Assembly (NCBI RefSeq): GCF_009932395.1
Contig: NZ_LSRS01000001.1
Location: forward strand, 152,864 to 216,863
Source: Sporotomaculum syntrophicum
Lineage (GTDB): Bacteria > Bacillota > Desulfotomaculia > Desulfotomaculales > Desulfallaceae
Reading direction: 5' to 3'
Length of the DNA: 64,000 bases
Below, in pieces: positions 1 through 6,840 of the stretch (position 1 is its first letter; every line of letters starts with the position of its first letter). The notes beneath the pieces were generated by a model. That model made no database searches and was not told where the DNA came from. It saw only the letters and a program-made list of their open reading frames with translations. Position numbers and translations under genes: made by a program.

Positions 1-1
1 A

Positions 2-709
2 TTTGATGTATTGCGTGCCACCAGCACCATCGTAACAGCGCTGGCTTCAGGTTACCGGAGAGTCTACCCGGTTGCAGATGCCGGTACTGCCCTGGTCATG
101 GCTCATAAGCATGGTTTTGTGCCGGCCGGTGAGCGGGGAGGAGATAAAATTGCAGGTTTTCCCCACGGTAATTCACCGCTTGAGTTTATCGGCGGCCCGA
201 ATGTGGGCATTAGCAACGATGCACAAAAATGCAATGTATTAATCCTTACGACAACCAATGGCACAAAAGCTATTCGCTGGGCTGAATCTGCCTATAAGGT
301 GTTCACAGGCTCTCTGCTTAATGCCCGTGCTGTAGCCCAGGCTGTCCTTCGGGAAGGGCTGGATGTCAGTTTGGTATGTGCGGGTACAGGGGGGCGCTTT
401 TCACTTGAAGATACCCTTGGTGCAGGGTTTGTTTTTATGGAAATAATGAAGCACCTCAACGGAGAAGATAGTAGTCGGCTAGCTGCCGGCATGGCTGTAG
501 ATGACCTGCCCATAGCGGCATATGAATTGGCCCGTTTTTATTATCATGATCCTCTGTCCGGGTTGATGGCTGGACGTCATGGCCAAAGATTGCTGCGCCG
601 GGGATTGGAGGATGACCTGCGCTGGTGTGCACAGCTTAACCGGTATGATATAGCACCGGTTTTATCCGGGGAATTTATTACCACCGGCAATGACTATACC
701 AAGCAATAA
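2..709 (+). CDS. comB: 2-phosphosulfolactate phosphatase ComB, 5' end cut by window
   Basis: Removes phosphate from 2-phosphosulfolactate to give sulfolactate. The step is named from coenzyme M synthesis but also occurs in spore formers that store sulfolactate in the spore. The frame is open from base 2, so about 235 C-terminal residues are visible and the start lies outside the window. The first visible residues (FDVLRATST) match the family's DVLRAT signature. FSLEDTLGAG about 130 residues in and the C-terminal LNRYDIAPV are also typical of ComB. It ends 6 bp from the convergent SIR2-domain gene and no terminator is visible between them. A diverged paralogue lies at 56126-56794. Partner genes (comA, comC) would have to be upstream and cannot be seen. 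Confidence 0.9.
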   Translation, partial: FDVLRATSTIVTALASGYRRVYPVADAGTALVMAHKHGFVPAGERGGDKIAGFPHGNSPLEFIGGPNVGISNDAQKCNVLILTTTNGTKAIRWAESAYKVFTGSLLNARAVAQAVLREGLDVSLVCAGTGGRFSLEDTLGAGFVFMEIMKHLNGEDSSRLAAGMAVDDLPIAAYELARFYYHDPLSGLMAGRHGQRLLRRGLEDDLRWCAQLNRYDIAPVLSGEFITTGNDYTKQ

Positions 710-715
710 TGCTTG

Positions 716-1876
716 TTAGTTATGCCTCAACATATCAATAACCTTATCATAAAAGGGCCTGTAATTTATTCTGTCGCTGAAGCTGCCGTCGTTAACCGTT
801 AATATTTCTTTTACCAAAGATTCATGGCCAAGAAATTCAGCAAATGATAGTTTGATAAATTGCACATTATCAGTTAATGCCAGGTAATTATATTTTAATG
901 TTTTGGATTTACTATTATTTATAACTATTACTTCTTGACCATGGATTAAGCTTTTTTTAAACAAAGCTTTAAAATGAACATCGGCATCAGGAAATGAATA
1001 ACCTACAAATACCACTTTCTTACATGATCTAATTTCCCGCATAGCTTCGCTGAGTATTTGTGAAATCACCGGGTGAGAAATTTTTTTAATATGTGACGGT
1101 GGAATAATCAGTGTTTCAAATTCGGAGGCATCAACCGGGCAATAATGTTTTGCTGAACCACCTTTGTCATTACCATTATCCTTGTCAAACAAGTCTATCT
1201 TGGTATCCCGGGGAGTAAGCAGAACTTGCTTGCAGCAATGGCAATATTTCCAGTTTAAACTGCCGTGACCCTTCATTATTTTCATAGAGGCCTGGTTATT
1301 CCGATAGTACTCAGGTTGTTTTGTTCCGGCAAAATCATAATTCATTAAATGCAAAGCATAATCGATGTTACTCCTGCCGCCATGCACCATGCTAAAGGCA
1401 TCTTCCAGCAGAGTATCATAGTTTAAGGTCAGAATAGCAATATTGGGGTTATACCGGTATATAGCTTCCCAAAAGGCACAGTATGTCCTGCTTTGTTCAT
1501 TTGATTTTACGCTGATCACATAATGAATTAGCTTAATCAGACCTTCTTTAATGGCACGAATCCGGGCATTGGGATATTGGGCACTTAAATGCTCGTCCTG
1601 GCTGATGAAGTAATCTAAAAAGCCGAATACAGTTTCCAGTGTGGGATATATTGGAACCTGATTATCCCAGGCAAAGTTATCTGCGATAAATTCTGTAACA
1701 GATTGACCGGTTTTTGAGTTCCGAATGTCCAAAAGCTCACCGGACATGATGAGTGGCAGTATATCTTTCTGCAGCGGAGCACCATCTGCATAGGACGCTC
1801 CGGCACCAAATACAAATACTACATCCCGGCCCTTGATTTGCTTGTAACTTTTTGAACCGTTTGAATTTATTTTCAT
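716..1876 (-). CDS. SIR2-like NAD-binding domain protein
   Basis: A 386-residue SIR2-superfamily protein, probably an NAD-binding or NAD-hydrolysing enzyme of the kind found in defence and stress genes rather than a housekeeping CobB deacetylase. The N-terminus has the Rossmann motif FGAGAS (about residues 23-28). Further on come the TLNYD motif, GHGSLNW and the late VGYSFPDAD motif, in the normal SIR2_2 order. Clustered cysteines (YCHCCK, then HYCPVD about 40 residues later) suggest a zinc site. No second effector domain (TIR, nuclease, STAND) is seen; the last 60 residues are uncharacterised. The start ATG has a modest GGTGAT ribosome site. The gene stands alone in an AT-rich patch next to the unknown gene at 2226. 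Function in defence is inference. Confidence 0.75.
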   Translation of the reverse strand: MKINSNGSKSYKQIKGRDVVFVFGAGASYADGAPLQKDILPLIMSGELLDIRNSKTGQSVTEFIADNFAWDNQVPIYPTLETVFGFLDYFISQDEHLSAQYPNARIRAIKEGLIKLIHYVISVKSNEQSRTYCAFWEAIYRYNPNIAILTLNYDTLLEDAFSMVHGGRSNIDYALHLMNYDFAGTKQPEYYRNNQASMKIMKGHGSLNWKYCHCCKQVLLTPRDTKIDLFDKDNGNDKGGSAKHYCPVDASEFETLIIPPSHIKKISHPVISQILSEAMREIRSCKKVVFVGYSFPDADVHFKALFKKSLIHGQEVIVINNSKSKTLKYNYLALTDNVQFIKLSFAEFLGHESLVKEILTVNDGSFSDRINYRPFYDKVIDMLRHN

Positions 1877-2225
1877 AACTAATCACCGGTAATGACCACG
1901 ATAGAGTCGAATAGCTCTATCCTTTTTGTTTATAAAACCACCAACTTTGCCGGTGGTTTTTATACGTCAATTATTTCAGTTTTGTTGTTTGTTTATACCG
2001 TCCACTCAGCGTTTATAGCATGTTATAAGTTGTCGACAAATTTCCACAAAATACTCCGTTAGTAAAAAAATAGATAAATTAATTATTTTATAATTTCTAA
2101 AGAGCAATAGAAAAATTATAAAACTAATTATTTATTCTAAAAGTTTATTGCAATTTAATGATAATATTATTATAGTTATAAATATTTAATGAAACTTTAA
2201 ATGAACCTTATGAGGAGGTTGTGCA
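1877..2225. other. AT-rich divergent intergenic stretch with two hairpins
   Basis: A 349 bp gap between the divergent SIR2-like gene and the unknown plus-strand gene. It holds two tandem hairpins: GATAGAG/CTCTATC at 1900-1921 followed by CTTTTTG, and AAACCACC/GGTGGTTT at 1935-1959 followed by TTTTTAT on the plus strand and TTTTAT on the minus strand. A 10 bp palindrome, TTGTCGACAA, lies at 2030-2039. From about 2060 to 2210 the sequence is almost pure A/T with no distinct promoter that can be singled out. No further ORF was found here. Confidence 0.6.
1900..1960. terminator. Two tandem terminator-like hairpins upstream of the SIR2-like gene
   Basis: Two short stems 13 bp apart, each with a following T-run: 7 bp GATAGAG/CTCTATC (loop 8) and 8 bp AAACCACC/GGTGGTTT (loop 9). 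The second is T-flanked on both strands and could work in either direction. They sit just upstream of the SIR2-like start on the minus strand, so they could act as an insulator or as a leader attenuator. Assignment is from hairpin plus T-run only. Confidence 0.45.
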
Positions 2226-2915
2226 ATGAAAGATAGCATAGACCTGGACTCAGCTTTTAATAACGTAATTAATGCTATTGAGCATTTATATGATTCAGTT
2301 AATCAATATGATGATGCTTTACATCATCATATTAAGGAATTAGCGGCAAATAAAAAGAGAAACGAAATTTGGTTAATTCTATCCAGAGCTGACAGGGTTG
2401 AAAAATTTAAAGAGCAAATAATTGAATTAAAAAGTTTATGGCAGGAAGTAATTAGTAACAAAGTTGAGAAAGCACCAAGCATTAAACGGCGGGAAGATGG
2501 AAAAAAAGAAATCACCATGCGTACAACATGTGAAATTAATCAAGGTGCTGTTAGGATAGCAACGGAAAGAAATGAGAGCGGAACTCCGTATTCAAACATT
2601 ATACCACTGGAACTTTTTAAGGAAATATCTTTAACGGCTATTAAATTAATCCATCAAAATGGTTATGTTAAAACAAGTAATGTTGTTGATTTACTAACAA
2701 ATGAAATTGTAGAGCGAAGTGATTATAAAAAATCACCCCGAGTACCGGTATATTTAACATTTAAGATATTATTAAAAAACAATATCTTGCGACTGGATGA
2801 GAATAACTCACATAAATACTTACTGGGTTCTAAACCCAACCCCATTAGGTGGATAGAAAACTTAGGCCGAAATTTTCCAAGTAGACGGCAGGAACCGAAT
2901 TCAAACCATCGCTGA
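2226..2915 (+). CDS. Unknown protein, AT-rich orphan gene with possible C-terminal winged helix
   Basis: A 229-residue protein I do not recognise. The first 90 residues look largely helical and charged, with heptad-like leucine/isoleucine spacing, and are probably coiled coil. A middle segment (about 95-130) is of unclear fold. Residues about 135-205 resemble a winged-helix unit (ISLTAIKLIHQNG, then SNVVDLLTNEI and a basic turn). A strong AGGAGG site lies 7 bases before the ATG. Base composition is much more A/T-rich than the metabolic genes around it, and codons ending in A/T dominate, suggesting acquisition. It is divergent from the SIR2-like gene and lies just before tRNA-Val. No signal peptide or membrane segment is visible. 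Confidence 0.6.
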   Translation: MKDSIDLDSAFNNVINAIEHLYDSVNQYDDALHHHIKELAANKKRNEIWLILSRADRVEKFKEQIIELKSLWQEVISNKVEKAPSIKRREDGKKEITMRTTCEINQGAVRIATERNESGTPYSNIIPLELFKEISLTAIKLIHQNGYVKTSNVVDLLTNEIVERSDYKKSPRVPVYLTFKILLKNNILRLDENNSHKYLLGSKPNPIRWIENLGRNFPSRRQEPNSNHR

Positions 2916-2996
2916 TATTAGAGCCGGCTACATATACATCTTACTATTCGAGCATACTTGTATGTTGTTTTTCCTGTATTATCTGCGCGTCTCATG

Positions 2997-3025
2997 TTGC
3001 ATAAACCTATAAGTTGTGGTATACT
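2997..3025 (+). promoter_or_regulatory. Sigma-A-type promoter of tRNA-Val
   Basis: TTGCAT (2997-3002), a 17 bp spacer and TATACT (3020-3025) give a near-consensus promoter. The predicted transcription start is about 3032, some 11 bases before the mature tRNA. Confidence 0.75.
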
Positions 3026-3042
3026 TACTTCCGTCAGTAGAC

Positions 3043-3117
3043 GGGGTTATAGCTCAGCGGGAGAGCGCTTGACTCACATTCAAGAGGTCGCTGGTTCGAA
3101 ACCAGCTAGCCCCACCA
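3043..3117 (+). tRNA. tRNA-Val (anticodon CAC)
   Basis: A complete 75-nt cloverleaf: acceptor arms GGGGTTA and TAGCCCC, D-arm GCTC/GAGC, anticodon stem CTTGA/TCAAG with loop CTCACAT (anticodon CAC at 3075-3077), T-arm GCTGG/CCAGC around TTCGAAA, discriminator A and an encoded CCA end. The CAC anticodon reads GUG valine codons. It has its own promoter and terminator, so it is a single-gene unit. It forms the right-hand edge of the AT-rich patch holding the SIR2-like gene; no second copy of its 3' end, as expected for an integration duplication, was seen in the window. Confidence 0.95.
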
Positions 3118-3124
3118 TAAAAAA

Positions 3125-3153
3125 AAGGCTCCTGTTAATCGGAGCCTTTTTTT
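3125..3153 (+). terminator. Rho-independent terminator of tRNA-Val
   Basis: A perfect 8 bp stem, AAGGCTCC (3125-3132) with GGAGCCTT (3141-3148), and an 8-base loop. The stem runs straight into a run of eight T. Confidence 0.9.
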
Positions 3154-3184
3154 TATTCCAATATATAATTCAGCCCATATTACC

Positions 3185-3213
3185 TTAAAGAAAAACCGCC
3201 ATTAATGACGGTT
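3185..3213 (-). terminator. Terminator of the LysM/SleB gene
   Basis: On the minus strand, AACCGTC (3213-3207) pairs with GGCGGTT (3200-3194), with one G-T pair, and is followed by TTTCTTT. It lies about 30 bp past the stop codon of the wall hydrolase gene and is convergent with the tRNA terminator. Confidence 0.75.
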
Positions 3214-3243
3214 ATTCTAAATTATTTTAGCAGCTTAATTTTA

Positions 3244-4053
3244 TTAAAAGGAAAAAGTAAACGCATCCATCACTTTGCTTACCGGACGTGACTGCAAAAA
3301 TTTATTAGGTACCCAGGATTCAAAAAAGTAGAGAGCTCCATTGGTGGGATCTACCCCATTTAGCGCATCCAGAGCAGCTTTTTTACCAGACTCACTGGCC
3401 GGTTTATTTATATATCCATTGAGCACCGGCTCAAACTGGTATCTGCCGTTTTCACTAACCTGGTAAACAACGCCGGGAATCGAGTTAGGAAACAGCGGGC
3501 TGTCCACCCGGTTTAGGACAGTGGCTCCCACGGCAACCTGGGTAGCATAGGATTCAGAATCGGCCTCCGCAGTAATAATGCGCGCTAACAAGTCGAAATC
3601 GGCCATACTTAAGCGAGCTCCGCCCCGGCTTACGTTTTGGATATTAGGCTCCGAATATGTATTAGAATATGTATTTTTGTTAGATTTAGATGGTAAATAT
3701 AATACTTGCCCCGGATTGATTATGTCGCTTTTTAATTGATTAATAGCCTTTATTCTATTAACATCGGTGCCGAATTTTTTTCCGATTAAATAAAGGCTAT
3801 CACCTTGCTTAATCGTATACCTAACCGGAATATTCAACTGCTGACCCGGGTTTATATTATTTGTCCATAAATTGTTATTATAGCGCAGAGCATACTGGTT
3901 AACATCATACATCAAGCAGATACGATAAATACTATCGCCTTTACTTACTGTATGCACCTGCGCTATACTTATTGCCGGGAACAGCAGTAGTAAAACAGGC
4001 AGCAGTAAAAGGCAAATGAGTTTCCTTTTAGGTAGTATTAATTTTTTAACCAT
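3244..4053 (-). CDS. LysM cell-wall hydrolase, SleB family
   Basis: A secreted peptidoglycan hydrolase of 269 residues. A basic N-terminus plus a hydrophobic run (about residues 13-31) forms a signal peptide. Two LysM peptidoglycan-binding repeats follow (about 32-76, HTVSKGDSIYRI; and about 78-121, YTIKQGDSLYLI), then a Ser/Asn-rich linker and a C-terminal hydrolase_2 domain (about 150-269). The latter contains ARIITAEA, whose glutamate is the expected catalytic residue. SleB/CwlJ-type enzymes degrade spore cortex at germination, but members with LysM repeats and a signal peptide may also act in the vegetative wall. AAGGAGGT lies 8 bases before the ATG. It has its own promoter and terminator, so it is monocistronic. 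Confidence 0.85.
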   Translation of the reverse strand: MVKKLILPKRKLICLLLLPVLLLLFPAISIAQVHTVSKGDSIYRICLMYDVNQYALRYNNNLWTNNINPGQQLNIPVRYTIKQGDSLYLIGKKFGTDVNRIKAINQLKSDIINPGQVLYLPSKSNKNTYSNTYSEPNIQNVSRGGARLSMADFDLLARIITAEADSESYATQVAVGATVLNRVDSPLFPNSIPGVVYQVSENGRYQFEPVLNGYINKPASESGKKAALDALNGVDPTNGALYFFESWVPNKFLQSRPVSKVMDAFTFSF

Positions 4054-4092
4054 ATCCTATAACTTTACCTCCTTGACCAAGTTGTCTGGTTA

Positions 4093-4121
4093 ATTATATA
4101 GACATACAGTAACTTGGACAA
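4093..4121 (-). promoter_or_regulatory. Promoter of the LysM/SleB gene with flanking inverted repeat
   Basis: On the minus strand TTGTCC (4121-4116), a 17 bp spacer and TATAAT (4098-4093) form a good sigma-A-type promoter. The -35 region is one arm of an imperfect inverted repeat (AACTTGGACAA at 4111-4121 with TTGACCAAGTT at 4073-4083, ten of eleven positions), so the promoter may be controlled by a dimeric repressor. Confidence 0.6.
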
Positions 4122-4149
4122 GAGGTAAATTCTGTCTTTACAGGTTAGT

Positions 4150-4479
4150 TTATTTTTTGCTACGCTGTCCGTACATTTTTTCATTGATATGATCCACCAG
4201 GAACATAGTCGAAAAAACATGATAAATTCTAATTACCACACTTTCTATAGCTCCGTTCATGGTACTAAGACGCTCTTCAATCACAGGGCGAAAGCCAAAC
4301 CGTTTTTCCAATACTTGCATAAATGATTCAACTATATCCTCACGGGTTTCATCGCTGCCAATACTGGTCCAGGGCAGGTACGTATTATCATAATTTGTTT
4401 TTGTATACCGTTGCACTTCATCCATAAACCAAACTTTGAACTCATCAAAGGAAGGCCGTTTTTTGCTGAAGCTATCCAC
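4150..4479 (-). CDS. Unknown small soluble protein
   Basis: A 109-residue protein with no motif I recognise. It is mixed in charge, rich in aromatic residues (for example FDEFKVWFMDEVQRY), and predicted mostly helical with no membrane segment or signal peptide. GTG is the likely start because GAGGGGGAG lies 5 bases upstream and no closer ATG has a site. It follows the SdpI-like gene by 20 bp in the same direction, so it is probably the last gene of the sdpR-sdpI-like unit. Confidence 0.6.
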   Translation of the reverse strand: MDSFSKKRPSFDEFKVWFMDEVQRYTKTNYDNTYLPWTSIGSDETREDIVESFMQVLEKRFGFRPVIEERLSTMNGAIESVVIRIYHVFSTMFLVDHINEKMYGQRSKK

Positions 4480-4499
4480 ATTAACTCCCCCTCAACATC

Positions 4500-5186
4500 T
4501 TACTTATCACTTATTCTTCTATATAGCAGATATGAATAAACTGTCGGTACTACCACAGCTACGATCAGGCCACCAAATAATAATACCGCCGCTGCCTGCC
4601 CCCCGATGATCGCGCCTGCCATACCGACCAGGCCTGCCGCCACCCATAACGGCCCCGCCATGCGGTGAGTCTTTTGCCAAACATACTCATTGGCCAGGGT
4701 CCAGGGCAATTTAATACCGACAAAATAATTATAGCGTATTTTGCTCATCCAATTGCCAATCACTACAATCATAAGCGATACGCCAAAGGGCACCAAACGG
4801 CCTACCGGAACATTATAACCCAGTGCGGCCAATATTGTAATCACATAAAGACCGGTAAGGAAACAAATAAGCATCAGCTTAAGTACCTGGTAAGTTTTTC
4901 TAAATTTAACGTAATTGTCACGACGGGGGTCTATTAGAGGCATAAACAGCATTAGCAGATAAATACCTGCACTTAACAATGGTATACCAAAAGCACCCCA
5001 GAGGCGTGAAGAATAATCATCCACCTCGCCATGAATGTTCCAGTGTGATGGTACCTGTTCCGGCAAATGCGGGTAAACCAGCGCACCTGCGAAAAAAGAT
5101 GCTATAACCAGCAGAATGGAGGGCCAATCAGACCTTAGCTGTGAACCTATGGTGAATTTTAAGGCATCTTCATTTTTTTTTCTCAA
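4500..5186 (-). CDS. SdpI/DUF1648-type integral membrane protein
   Basis: A polytopic membrane protein of about 228 residues. The N-terminal DUF1648 segment carries PEQVPSHWNIHGEVD, typical of the SdpI family. SdpI gives immunity to the SdpC killing factor in B. subtilis and transmits a signal to the repressor SdpR; most homologues are of unknown role. Five to six hydrophobic segments follow, with a positively charged C-terminus. The TTG at 5186 is preferred because AGGGGTGA lies just upstream; an ATG at 5225 would lengthen the overlap with the repressor gene. It overlaps sdpR by about 17 bp, so the pair is translationally coupled. No SdpC-like toxin gene is nearby. Confidence 0.8.
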   Translation of the reverse strand: MRKKNEDALKFTIGSQLRSDWPSILLVIASFFAGALVYPHLPEQVPSHWNIHGEVDDYSSRLWGAFGIPLLSAGIYLLMLFMPLIDPRRDNYVKFRKTYQVLKLMLICFLTGLYVITILAALGYNVPVGRLVPFGVSLMIVVIGNWMSKIRYNYFVGIKLPWTLANEYVWQKTHRMAGPLWVAAGLVGMAGAIIGGQAAAVLLFGGLIVAVVVPTVYSYLLYRRISDK

Positions 5187-5466
5187 CCCTATCACCCCTG
5201 TCTTCTTGATTAAACATATCCACAAACCAGGCTAATAAGTCTTGAAATACCGAGGTATTCAAGGAATAGCTTATATACTGGCCTTTTCTTTCATCCAACA
5301 CCAAATCCGCCTGTTTTAATACATTTAGGTGATGAGACAAGCTTGGTTTGGAAATATTAAAGTGTTCGGCAATCTCCCCCGCTGTCAAGTCACCCTGGCG
5401 CAGTATTTTGAGTATTTCACGCCTAGTGGGATCGGACAGCGCTTTAAAAAAAACATCAAGCATCAT
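5170..5466 (-). CDS. ArsR-family (SdpR-like) transcriptional repressor
   Basis: A 98-residue ArsR/SmtB-type winged-helix repressor. FKALSDPTRREILKIL at the N-terminus and the recognition helix region HFNISKPSLSHHLNVL are family hallmarks. No metal-binding cysteines (ELCVCDL type) are present, in line with the SdpR subgroup, which senses through its membrane partner rather than metal. It is followed and overlapped by the SdpI-like gene. An inverted repeat straddling its own predicted transcription start suggests autorepression. Confidence 0.88.
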   Translation of the reverse strand: MMLDVFFKALSDPTRREILKILRQGDLTAGEIAEHFNISKPSLSHHLNVLKQADLVLDERKGQYISYSLNTSVFQDLLAWFVDMFNQEDRGDRVEKKK

Positions 5467-5481
5467 ATCACCGACCAGTAG

Positions 5482-5505
5482 TTAGATATTTTGAAAATTA
5501 TCTAA
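5482..5505. promoter_or_regulatory. Inverted-repeat operator of the sdpR-like gene
   Basis: TTAGATA (5482-5488) and TATCTAA (5499-5505) form a perfect 7 bp inverted repeat around a 10 bp centre. It covers the predicted transcription start (about 5503) of the ArsR-family gene, the expected place for autorepression. Confidence 0.65.
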
Positions 5506-5509
5506 ATAT

Positions 5510-5538
5510 ATTATAGACGATTTTCATTTAATTGACAA
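5510..5538 (-). promoter_or_regulatory. Sigma-A-type promoter of the sdpR-sdpI-like operon
   Basis: On the minus strand TTGTCA (5538-5533), a 17 bp spacer and TATAAT (5515-5510) give a near-consensus promoter directly upstream of the operator repeat. Confidence 0.75.
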
Positions 5539-5547
5539 TACTAAAAA

Positions 5548-5581
5548 TGCCTGGTGTAAACTTCCTACACCCGGCACTTTT
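5548..5581 (-). terminator. Terminator of the threonine operon
   Basis: TGCCTGGTGTA (5548-5558) pairs with TACACCCGGCA (5566-5576) with one mismatch. T-runs flank the stem on both strands, so it can end the ApgM-like gene's transcript. Confidence 0.75.
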
Positions 5582-5585
5582 TTAT

Positions 5586-6788
5586 TTAGCTTAGGAACCT
5601 GAGCATTAACGAGGGGCCATCGGGCAACATAATTCCGGTTTCAGCCGCAGATGATTCGCTAAAGGTTTTTCCTGTGGTATTTGAAATGCTGTTGCTCGCT
5701 ATTACGTAAGGTACCGGCTCGGCGGTATGGGTACGAATGCTTAGCGGGGTCGGGTGATCAGGCAGCAGCATTATCCGGTAGTCGGAGAAATCCGCTAAAC
5801 CCTCCAGCAGTACTCCCAGCACCTGGCCATCTATTTCCTCGATAGCCCGCACCTTTAGCTCGGTATTTCCCTGATGCCCTGCCTCATCCGGAGCCTCTAC
5901 GTGCAGATAAACAAAATCTGCCCCACTGCCCAGCGCTGCCAGCGCTGCCTCGGCTTTGCCTCTAAAATTAGTATGGATATTACCCGTGGCACCGGGCACC
6001 TTAACTACCTGCATACCAGCGCAGGTGCCAATGCCCATTATTAAATCCACAGCGGCAATAACCGCCCCGTCCAGGTGATATAAATCCTTGAACAACGGCA
6101 GTTGCGGCCTTTTACCCTGGCCCCACGGCCATACCGAATTAGCCGGCGGCAGTCCTCTCTCCACCCGGGACCGGTTCACCGGGTGTTCTTTGAGCAGAGC
6201 ATAGCTTTGCTGCATAATTTCCAGCAGTGTATCCGCACCTGCACCCTTGGGCAGATAATCGCCCACGACCCGGCCGGAAATATCATGAGGCGGCGTGACT
6301 GCAGTGTCTTCAGGTCCATTGTGCCAGACCATCAGATGACGATAGCTGATTCCGGGATAAAATTGTTTATCCGCTGTGCCAAGTTCAGCTTGCACTGTCT
6401 CGATTAATTCACGAGCTTCCTCACTGGTTATCTCACCGGAGCTATAATCAACCATTTTTTTTGCGGCATAAGCAGTCTCGTCCGACAGGGTTACCAGATT
6501 ACAGCGCCAGGCCATATCCTCCTTGGCTAGCTCAACACCCATACTCGCGGCTTCCAGCGGTGAGCGGCCGGTGTAATATTTTTCCGGTGCATAACCCATT
6601 ACCGCTAGATTAGCCACATCACTGCTCGGTGGGAACCCGTCCGGAACGGTTTTCACCATCCCGGTTTCCCCTCGCGCAGCTAAACTATCCATATGGGGGG
6701 TTTTAGCGTACTGCAGCGGCGTGAGATTATCCAGTTCGGGACGCGGATAATCAGCCATCCCGTCGCCTAAAACAACTATATATTTCAT
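5586..6788 (-). CDS. ApgM-type cofactor-independent phosphoglycerate mutase / proposed homoserine kinase
   Basis: A 400-residue alkaline-phosphatase-superfamily metalloenzyme. The metal-binding N-terminus (LGDGMADYP), the central PPHDISGR, and the C-terminal HVEAPDEAGHQGN and PDHPTPLSIRTHT are those of archaeal-type ApgM. Its place as last gene of a hom-thrB-ask operon matches the ApgM subgroup proposed as an alternative homoserine kinase. The operon also carries a GHMP-type homoserine kinase, so its actual substrate is open. Glycolytic mutase activity is the other option. The ATG at 6788 is chosen because GGAGGTG lies 6 bases upstream; the longer frame to 6869 would run into the ask gene. 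Confidence 0.85.
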   Translation of the reverse strand: MKYIVVLGDGMADYPRPELDNLTPLQYAKTPHMDSLAARGETGMVKTVPDGFPPSSDVANLAVMGYAPEKYYTGRSPLEAASMGVELAKEDMAWRCNLVTLSDETAYAAKKMVDYSSGEITSEEARELIETVQAELGTADKQFYPGISYRHLMVWHNGPEDTAVTPPHDISGRVVGDYLPKGAGADTLLEIMQQSYALLKEHPVNRSRVERGLPPANSVWPWGQGKRPQLPLFKDLYHLDGAVIAAVDLIMGIGTCAGMQVVKVPGATGNIHTNFRGKAEAALAALGSGADFVYLHVEAPDEAGHQGNTELKVRAIEEIDGQVLGVLLEGLADFSDYRIMLLPDHPTPLSIRTHTAEPVPYVIASNSISNTTGKTFSESSAAETGIMLPDGPSLMLRFLS

Positions 6789-6840
6789 GGTACACCTCCG
6801 GTATACTTTTCTCTGATTTTTAGCGTAAGTGCGACGGCTT

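Noticed and set aside
3043-3117. tRNA-Val as an occupied attachment site with a duplicated 3' end.
   Set aside because: No second copy of the tRNA 3' end and no integrase gene were seen in the window.
2958-3188. 76-codon plus-strand ORF spanning tRNA-Val.
   Set aside because: It reads straight through a canonical tRNA cloverleaf and its terminator.
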